Assembly: GCF_020497125.1 (NCBI RefSeq)
Contig: NC_059072.1
Location: forward strand, 277,308,045-277,372,044
Direction of reading: 5' to 3'
DNA: 64,000 nt
Source: Mauremys mutica
Taxonomy: Eukaryota; Chordata; Testudines; Geoemydidae
The position numbers and the translations under genes were made by a program. The notes under the pieces are model-generated. The model searched no databases. It had not been told where the DNA came from and worked only from the letters and a program-made list of their open reading frames with translations. Below, in pieces: positions 56,690-64,000 of this stretch; the first letter of the stretch is position 1, and every line of letters starts with the position of its first letter.

Positions 56690-57560
56690 TGATTCTTTTG
56701 GTAGCCTCTGCATAGGAGATTTTATGGATGCTATTTATTTTCTGTATCTCTCTAGCTCATCAGCCACACCTTCCTTATATGCTGCATTGTGTATATCCCC
56801 ACAGTTGCTTCATTTTAGTTCTGTTCCTTCCATACACTTGTCATATAAGTGATCTCCACATTTACCACATCTCATTTTCCTCTTACAGACAGCTGCCACA
56901 TGCCCATGCCTTTGACATTTCAAATATCTCACAGGGGTGGGCGTATATGCCTTCAGTCAGAAGAGTTGATATCCTATATTAATACCGTTGGGTAGCATTT
57001 CACCTTTAAATGTTAGTTGGGTAGCTCTGGATGGTTTATGTTCTCCCTCTCTCCTGTTAGTTGCTTAACAAACCACATTTGGTCCTCACCTATGCCCCTT
57101 TTAATTTCATCCTCAGTCATGCCTAGGGGATCCCATACATTACCCCCTTTCTTCTGTCATAAATTTAGGTAGCTGGCAAATTACTTTTATTTTCCCTAAA
57201 ACTGTAGTTTTAAGAAATTTCTCAACCTGCTCCTTATGTGTACATTCTACTCAGAAATCCTCATCCTGTATTCGCTTAGCTCTCAACATATCTCTGATAT
57301 TCACCTAATCCATTCCACTGTTTTCAAGGGATTAACGTCTCCTATCTTTTCATTTTTGGCTAGTCATTTGATAATTATAAGACATCAATCCATTTCTTTA
57401 GTCTCTATTTTCCATCACTGTCTGCTCCTTCTTCTTCAGATACAGATACTTCTATTCTTTTTTTCCTTCCTAATCTGAAGCCATTTCTCATCCTTTGCTT
57501 TTTCTCCCTGCTTTTCCAAAATAACTTCCAACCTTTCCTTCCCAGCCTGTATTTTCATCT
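56690..57560 (-). pseudogene. I-clade ORF1 (gag-like, CCHC zinc knuckles)
   Basis: Minus-strand text: GMTEDEIKRGIGEDQMWFVK and QLTGERE (about 57.05-57.12 kb), then PVRYLKCQRHGHVAAVCKRK and MRCGKCGDHLYDKC, NCGDIHNAAY, and SYAEATKRI near 56.70 kb. These are two to three zinc knuckles of the C-x2-C-x4-H-x4-C type; the first Cys of knuckle 1 appears replaced. The ORF1 protein binds the element RNA. A TGA interrupts knuckle 3, and the N-terminal limit at about 57.5 kb is approximate. Confidence 0.72.
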
Positions 57561-57610
57561 CTGATCAGCCAGCCAACTGCCAGCCCAAGCTGCCCCTGAG
57601 TTTCAAGACC

Positions 57611-57733
57611 TAGAGTTGCCAATTTTGGTTGGACGTATTCCTGGAGGTTTCGTCACATGACATAATATTTAATTAAAGATTAATCTTTAATTGCTGGAGA
57701 CTCCAAAACAATCCTGGAGGGTTGACAACCCCA
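57611..57733. mobile_element. Palindromic MITE with TAGGGTTGCCAAC-like ends
   Basis: Left end TAGAGTTGCCAATTTTGG and right end GGAGGGTTGACAACCCCA are inverted repeats, and the centre ATTAAAGATTAATCTTTAAT is itself a palindrome. Non-coding. Widely repeated in sauropsids by my recognition. Confidence 0.75.
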
Positions 57734-57976
57734 TCCAAGCCCCAGATCTTAGCCTCTCCTGGCCTACACAGCCAGCCTGGCCAGCCTCAGCCAGCCTTCT
57801 TCTGGCCTCACTTCCTGGATTTATATCAGCCTCAGCCACTCTTGCTCACCTAGGCCCTCAGTCAAAGCTTGCCCATCAAACCCAACTGTCACTCAGGGAT
57901 GGCTTATCAGTTTACTTAACTCTTTTTGAGCCACATTAACCTTTTGTGGGATAGAGAGGGGTGAACACCCATCACA
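57734..57976 (-). mobile_element. LTR fragment (U3 side)
   Basis: The minus strand starts TGTGATGGGTGTTCACCCC at 57976, like the LTR start at 8038, and has GATATAAATCC (TATA-like) near 57820. It is interrupted by or truncated at the MITE at 57611-57733. No target duplication could be tested. Confidence 0.5.
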
Positions 57977-59214
57977 AGGTCTTTGTTGGTGGGGTCAGCA
58001 GCATCCTTTCACTGACCACCTTACGTGGAAGAGAAGGTAGGATAACACTGGTGTATGTTAGGAATATGAAGGCCTGGGGAAAGGAGGGTAGTTGGCTGTG
58101 AGGATTTGAGTCCCTTAATCTCTGTGATGGTTGGGCATGGGAAGAATAGTCAGGAAAGGTAAGGTATAACCCACAGTTGAGATGTCCAACCTCAATTTCA
58201 TCGGTTTCACCTTCAATTATCTCTGAGGGTTGGGGTGTTGGTGAAGACAGATTCTGGTCTTCCGCTAAGGTTGATGATTAGTAAAGTGTCAATTTTCAAT
58301 AATTTGATAAATTAGACCCTTAATTTGGCATATATCATGATTTGGCTGAGTGACAGAGCTTGACAGGCACAGTTGAAGTAAGACAGGTATTAACTACATA
58401 AACTGTAAGAGAAATTTTCTGAAGGGGAAAAGAGTGTACTTTTTTGGAGGGGGGACAATGGCAGAGGAGAGACGAGTATTTGACACAGGCAATGTCACAT
58501 GTATCTCTGCAATGCCAGTTCCATCTCCTTCATTTCTATAGCAACGTCTCTGGAATTCCTAGGTTGATTTGAGTAGGTTTGTTTAGTCAAACTTAATTTT
58601 CTCCAGTATATTGTGCCTACACATGTACTATATATACATATTTATAGCATGGCTGGGCTTGGGAAAACTAAAATGTTGATCTACATGATACCATATGGTT
58701 TAGATAATCTTTATCAGTAATATTATTGGTACAACAATGAGCTTACTAGCAAATTCACTGAACCTTCTCTTTCTGTTTAGCAAATAGTAAACAATAAAGA
58801 GAGACAAGGCCCTGTAGTCTTCTAGCGACTAACATGTTGTTGCAGTTGTTAATATCCTTCACTGGTTATTAGTGTGTGACGAATACAATTACTATTGAAG
58901 AGTAATCAGTGAAAACATTAAGATGAAGTGTCTCCATGACGCAAGCAGAAAAACTCTTTTTGAGAGACTAACTTACAGATACACACTTGTACAGTTTTCT
59001 CTTAGATTAAAAAAAGGCAATGGTAACTGGGCAGAATTTGCTAAAACACTGACAACTTTTTATATTGATAATTCCAATAGCATTCTGGACTGTTTATTTC
59101 TCACTGAAAGAGTTTTACTGGCTATAAAAATGCATTTTGCTTGTACCATCAAATACATTAGACTTCAGGAAGAATGAGCCAGCCTGATACCCAGGAGATC
59201 AATTTATTAATAGT
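57977..59214. other. No gene recognised
   Basis: No exon, RNA gene or classifiable repeat seen. Confidence 0.55.
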
Positions 59215-59335
59215 GCTCTGCCACTTACTTCCTATGTGACTTTGGGCAAGTCATTTTGTCAGCTGCCCATCTGTAAAAAGGGGATAAAGTATCTACTACT
59301 CAAGGGTGTTATAAGAATAAATACGTAAAAGACCG
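59215..59335 (+). mobile_element. MIR-type CORE-SINE fragment
   Basis: CCTATGTGACTTTGGGCAAG, TCATTTTGTC, CATCTGTAAAAAGGGGATAA, then GGGTGTTATAAGAATAAATA matches the conserved core and 3' half of MIR elements. The tRNA head is not recognisable. MIRs are ancient amniote SINEs mobilised by L2-type LINEs. Confidence 0.85.
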
Positions 59336-61984
59336 TGTGAGTCTCAAATACTACAGACAATAATGGAGGTCAGTATTAGTACTTAAAATAGATATACAAG
59401 TGTACGTTATAAACAAGGAAGTTAGAAGAAAGTAAAGGTTTATTTAAATAAAGCATTTGAATCAGTAGGAGGGCCATTAAGTGACTAATTAGTTTAATAC
59501 AATATTAAGGTGGGGAGAAGTAGCATTAAAATGCAGGATCCATCTAATATAGCAAACTATAAATCTCAACAAGCCATCTTATATATATAAGAAATGCAGT
59601 TTGATGGTAATATCATTCAGTTAAGAAAATCCATTTAGTAAATTGACATGGGATTGCTTTAAAAGTTGTAAACTTGATATTAATCTCAAAGATTATATAT
59701 ATTTCCTTCAGGAGACATGGAGATGCTTTATGCAACACTGTTCATCTACGTACACATTTAAATCAAATGTAGCACACAAGGCTGGAAGACAACATGGGGG
59801 TATTTTGAGAGAGTTTGGAAACTTCTGATGCAAATGAAACTAGACTGCTCAAAGTGACTCATTAGAAGTTCTCAGTGAAGGCATCCCATGAGGCATGAGT
59901 TTGGGATGATGATGATGCTCTGGGTTATCAGACTATGCAGATATATAGCTGGCTCAGATATATAGCTGACAGATCCCTTTATAAGTGTTTTTGTTTGTCT
60001 TCGTTAATACATTTGATAACTGAACCATTTCTATCATAATGTTTGGAGAGTCGCATCTTATGTTGTCTTCTTTGACAGACCCTGAAGCTATATATATGCA
60101 TAATCAGAGATGTAGACCTAGATGAAATCTAATTGTTTGTTCTCCCCATAGGCATTTAAAAAAACAACAACCTCCAAGTAAAAAGATTGCATTTCTCTTT
60201 TCCCCTCTAATCCAGACCATGTTTATAATAAAACTTGTCCCTTTGCTATTTTCTGTGCTGAGCATGCAACTTCTGCACACCAAGGAACTCCCCCCTTGGT
60301 GCTTCACTTGGGACATTGCCCCTTGCTTGATGTGTGCAATTCACACAGTCCAGCCCTCCTCCTAATTCCTTGAGATTATACAGAGTATCTTCTTAACATT
60401 CAGGATCATGTTTAAGAAAGATTCAGGATAACAGCTGGAAGCAGAATGTTCATTCCCCAATGGCAAATATGATAAGGCCAACTTCTGCCACTCATTCATG
60501 TTGTGTAGCAGCATATTTTAGTTTGACGCATCAATTTTATAAAAGTGAATAAGTGCTCTCTAATGGGAACAAGATTTGTACAATAGCTGGTTTGCATTAG
60601 TAAACACACTGATATCAGAGGTGAAATACCCCTGCATATTTACTGTGAAGTAAAATCCAAGCTCACTACCTTAAACAAGCTTATCAAATACAGAAAGAAC
60701 TTTCAAACTGAAATAAACAAAAAACAAAAAAACAAACAAAAAAAACCAAAAAAACAGTTATTTTCATTCCTTAGTGTACTTTCATGTGTGATTTTGGTGT
60801 CACTGAAGCTCAAGGGCATGAGCAGGAATAAAAATGTTACTGCTTTTTGAGGGGCACATTCTGTATTCCTGCTGCTGCCCCAGGGCCAGGGAAGATTGTT
60901 TTGTCTCCCCATCGCAGCACCAGGACCGGAGGAGCTTGCTCTTTGCCTCCTGCCCCCACAGCCCTGGGGCCAGAAGAGTTCTGTGTCCCTCCCAATTATT
61001 GGGGGGCCCCATGCTGCTTGCTGCTTGCACCCTTTTGTGCACACTCCTGCTGAAGGTTAATGGGAATGAAATCACTTAGGTGTTCAGTGAGAAAATGTGC
61101 CTAAAGTTGATTTTAAAATAACATATTGTTGTTGTTTTTTTCTAGAGCTCATAGATGATTTGATAGAATCTTTGCAAGAGTTTCAAAAATGAAATGTTCC
61201 TGTCCTTATCAGGTTGGTGAATTATTTGCCTATTGTTTTCCTCACTTCTTAGGGTTTGCTTTGGTGAGACATGAAAAAAAAATTAGTTGGAGGGGTTTAT
61301 TTAACTATTTTTAAGACAAAGTATAGTGTTCCTCAGTCGTGCTGGACATTATTTATTGCTATTATTAAATTTGGATGCAGTAAGAAGGGGCCAGAAAACC
61401 CAGCAGCTTTCAGTGTTTGCTAATACTAGCTGTATCCCAGTCATTTTGATTAATGTCATATTTCATTGCACTAAAATGAGTAACAGATTGTATCCTTCAT
61501 TAGTGTGTCCCCACTCACATTGACATCAAAGGCTAAGTTTCTATTGACTTAAATGTAAGCGGAATCAGGCCCTCACATTCTAAAAAGCTTCAAGGCCAGG
61601 CAGTGGCAAGTTCATGAACAGGAAGGGTACAAGGAACCTTCCTCCTCCCTTCCATCCCATGCAAATACCTTTCACAATTGCAGTCTCTGCACTTAGGGCA
61701 GCATACAGGCTGCCTGCTAAAGTGAGTTTCCAGGAACATGCATCTTTCCATGTAAAGGGACACATCTAGGAAGAAAAAAAATGTGGCTCATAGTTACAGA
61801 ATGCTGCCTCTATTCTGGGAAGCAGTGACTCTGAAATAGATTTGGGGGTTGGGTGGAGAATCAGGTGAACATGAGCTCCCAATCTGATGCTGTGGCCAAA
61901 AGAAATAATACGATCCCAGAATGCATAAACAGGGGGAATCTCGATTAGGAATAGAGAAGGTTTTTTGGTTTTGTTTTTACTCTC
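59336..61984. other. No gene recognised
   Basis: Unassigned DNA. An A/C-rich simple repeat lies near 60715-60756. A GC-richer patch at 60840-61050 gives overlapping frames on both strands (up to 113 codons) but no recognisable protein. Confidence 0.5.
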
Positions 61985-62330
61985 TCTATTCGGCACTAGT
62001 GCAACCACTTTTCAAAAACTGTGTCCAGTTCTAGTGCCCATAATTCAAGAAGAATGTTGATAAATTGGAAATAAACCCAAAGAGCTCAATCTGTTGTGAT
62101 GTGTGATCTATTGTGACATGACACAGTCTAAAAGTATCTACATGGGGAACCAATATTCAATAATGGGCTCTTCAGTCCAGCAGAGAAAGATAGTACATCA
62201 TCCAGTGGCTGGAAGTTGAAGCTAGACAACAATCTTTATACTGAACATGATTCTAAATTGTCAACAATTTATTTAAAGTCTACTTTAAAAAATAATGGCC
62301 ATCTGCTTCATCTGATCATGTTTCCAGGAG
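61985..62330 (+). mobile_element. Ancient CR1/L3-like C-terminal fragment
   Basis: AACTGTGTCCAGTTCTAGTG and CATAATTCAAGAAGAATGTT correspond to the LxYCVQFW.P..KKDV region of CR1-like ORF2. Further on, CAGTGGCTGGAAGTTGAAGC is the typical later segment (HWLEVEAR). It is degraded by many indels. Confidence 0.55.
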
Positions 62331-63691
62331 AGGAGAGATGAAAGGAAAGAAGGACCCCCTTTAGAATGCACTCACCAGGACAGCCTGCAATTAAAACCAA
62401 TGAGTAATATGCCCAGAAAACAACAAAAACTCAATAACAACTTCAAGCCAAGATTTGACTGAACTTTCTGGATCACTTAAAATATAAATAAGACATCAAC
62501 ATAAAGTGATAATTTAATTTGAAAATCCTCCACTGGGATACCTTTAATTTCATCATTAATCCTAATTGCTCAACCTATGGCTCCAAGGATAAACTAAATG
62601 AGAGGAAAAACAGATTTTTTTTTGTATTTTTAGTAATAAAGTTCCAGTATCGGAAGACATTAAGTAGTCTAACACGCAAAATGCCCTTTTGTTATATAAC
62701 TACTAACGCAATAAATAATAGATGTATATGATTTTTTTAAAAAATTACATATCAACCCATATGGGTGAAGTTTGTAATAACTTCTATTGATTAAACTTGA
62801 ATATGGAATGCTAGGATACACTCCTTCTAATTCCCAAGGAACAAAGGCTGTGTGCCCTTCCGGGCCACTGTGTGATAATAAGCAGTAATATTACAGCAAT
62901 TATAGTTGGAATCCAACGTTCCTATGTGCATTATAAGGACAAGCGTTTTCAGTGAAACAGGATGCGTGGACTTACACAAACTAAGTGACAGCTGCTAGAG
63001 ACAGGAAAGCTAATGATCCAACCAGCAGACCAAAGTCGGTGACGACTCCTGGTCACGTGCCACCTGAGGCATATTGCACATATGATAAGAAGATCCAGAT
63101 TGTATTTTATATGGTATAATAAGCAAACACTGCATAATACTAAGGAATGGGAGAGAGATTTGATTACAAAAATATGCCAATCATTAACCCATCAATACAT
63201 TCTAAATTCATGAACCACTCTGTTTTTGAACTAATAACTGGTATCTTTTTGACTTTCAATTTGGCTAGAAAATGTTCTTTACAGTTGCTTCCCTCCTGCT
63301 TGGCCTGAGATTGAGGTACTTTTTGTGTATTGAGAAGGACTGTTCAGATGATAAGAATTGATTCAGCCCCCACACATGCTTCAACTTTTTTTTCAGTTTG
63401 ACTTTGCTTTCCTTAATATTTATGCTTCCTTTCCATGTTTCAGTGGATCCATCTGGGCAGGCACCTGATATGACAAACAACCATGTACCTACAACAGGAT
63501 ATGAAACGAAGCTGCTCAGTTCCCTGCTGTGATACCACAGGAGCAAAAAGATCAATTTTTTTTTGTACTTGCTGTCTGGACATCCACACTAGCTCCAGTT
63601 GGCACCAAGTGAATGCTCTCCTCTCCCGCCCAAACACACACTGAGTGTATTGCTTTTGATATACATCTATTATTTATTTATTGCAAAGTGG
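62331..63691. other. No gene recognised
   Basis: Unassigned AT-rich DNA. Confidence 0.55.
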
Positions 63692-63862
63692 GGAGGGATA
63701 GCTCAGTGGTTTGAGCATTGGCCTGCTAAACCCAGGATTGTGAGTTCAGTCCTTGAGGGGGCCACTTAGGTAGGGATCTGGGGCAAAAATTGGTCCTGCT
63801 AGTGAAGGCAGGGGGCTGGACTCGATGACCTTTCAAGGTCCCTTCCAGTTCTAGGAGATTAG
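63692..63862 (+). mobile_element. tRNA-derived SINE, nearly intact
   Basis: Best-preserved of the three SINEs: A box GGATAGCTCAGTGGTTTGAG, B box GTGAGTTCAGTCC, TAGGGATCTGGGGCAAAAAT, CTAGTGAAGGCAGGGGGCTG and the CR1/LINE-like end GATGACCTTTCAAGGTCCC, then TTCTAGGAGA. It is inserted beside or within a minus-strand CR1 that continues out of the window. Confidence 0.95.
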
Positions 63863-63874
63863 TATATCTCCAAT

Positions 63875-64000
63875 TGTTACCTTACCTAAAGATAATTGCT
63901 AATGTCTCAGTCAGCTCCCTGAGTATTCTAGGATTCATTTCATCAGGCCCTGGTGATTTGAAGATATCTAAATCATTTTTTACTTGTTCTTTCCCTATTT
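63875..64000 (-). mobile_element. CR1 RT fragment running off the window
   Basis: Minus-strand codons give DIFKSPGPDEMNPRILRELT, the conserved SPGPD...PR.L.EL block at the start of CR1-type RT, followed by ETLA. Only this block is visible. Confidence 0.85.

Larger units (their letters stand above)
54235..57560 (-). mobile_element. I-clade (Nimb/I-like) LINE remnant: gag, RT, RNase H
   Basis: Reading down from 57560: ORF1 with zinc knuckles, then RT, then RNase H, then a C-terminal region, all on the minus strand and in the order of I-clade LINEs. The apurinic-type endonuclease that should lie between gag and RT is absent. In its place are TG and TA microsatellites (56598-56661). The element is full of stops and frameshifts and is clearly old. 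Clade assignment rests on the gag knuckles plus an RNase H domain and the RT text. Confidence 0.75.

Noticed and set aside
56362..56692. Frames on both strands containing YIYIYI and HTHTHT repeats
   Set aside because: The repeats are translated TG/TA microsatellites; only the adjacent RT text on the minus strand is meaningful.
60703..61079. Overlapping frames of up to 113 codons in a GC-richer patch
   Set aside because: Frames overlap on both strands, have no recognisable domain, and no splice or promoter context supports an exon.
63692..63765. Possible tRNA gene
   Set aside because: A and B boxes are present but there is no complete cloverleaf, and the unit continues into a SINE body; the same holds at 15.8 and 40.4 kb.

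Overview
This is eukaryotic, AT-rich DNA, almost certainly from a reptile and most likely a turtle. The reasoning rests on the repeat set: several CR1 LINE lineages (two with 3' tails of the TTCTTATG type, one of the ATTCTATG type), tRNA-derived SINEs with a CR1-like 3' end, many foldback hAT-type MITEs with CAGGGGTCGGCAACC-like ends, Penelope-like elements (PLEs), and a DIRS-type retroelement. The species call is an inference from recognised repeat families; no database search was possible. I found no host exon, canonical tRNA/rRNA gene, CRISPR array or operon. The window reads as an intergenic or intronic gene desert whose only protein-coding signal is transposon-derived.

Layout. 0-9 kb: MITEs, a PLE 3' tail, an LTR on the minus strand and a 5'-truncated CR1. 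12.7-14.9 kb: an internally deleted minus-strand CR1 split by a MITE with a perfect 8-bp target duplication, then a solo LTR flanked by a 5-bp duplication. 15.7 kb: a SINE. 16.8-19.9 kb: CR1 copy A (endonuclease and reverse transcriptase). 20.7-20.9 kb: a 188-bp perfect inverted copy of the CR1/MITE junction at 13.2-13.4 kb. 21-35 kb: mostly unrecognised DNA with small repeat fragments. 35.1-36.7 kb: a PLE whose RT plus GIY-YIG endonuclease frame is broken by only one stop codon. 39.8-49.6 kb: a nest of elements. A minus-strand DIRS-type element (gag and the start of RT) is split by the 4.2-kb CR1 copy B, which has tandem 5' monomers, ORF1 and ORF2, and by three MITEs. 53-58 kb: MITE and CR1 fragments, a decayed minus-strand I-clade LINE (gag zinc knuckles, RT, RNase H) that has lost its endonuclease, another MITE and an LTR fragment. 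59-64 kb: a MIR-type SINE, CR1 relics, and a SINE inserted in a CR1.

None of these elements looks able to move by itself: each autonomous copy has a stop, a frameshift, a deletion or a missing 5' end. The most interesting signals are the nearly open PLE frame, a hammerhead-ribozyme-like fold in the PLE tails whose central helix varies in a compensatory way among copies, the perfect 188-bp inverted duplication, and the I-clade remnant.
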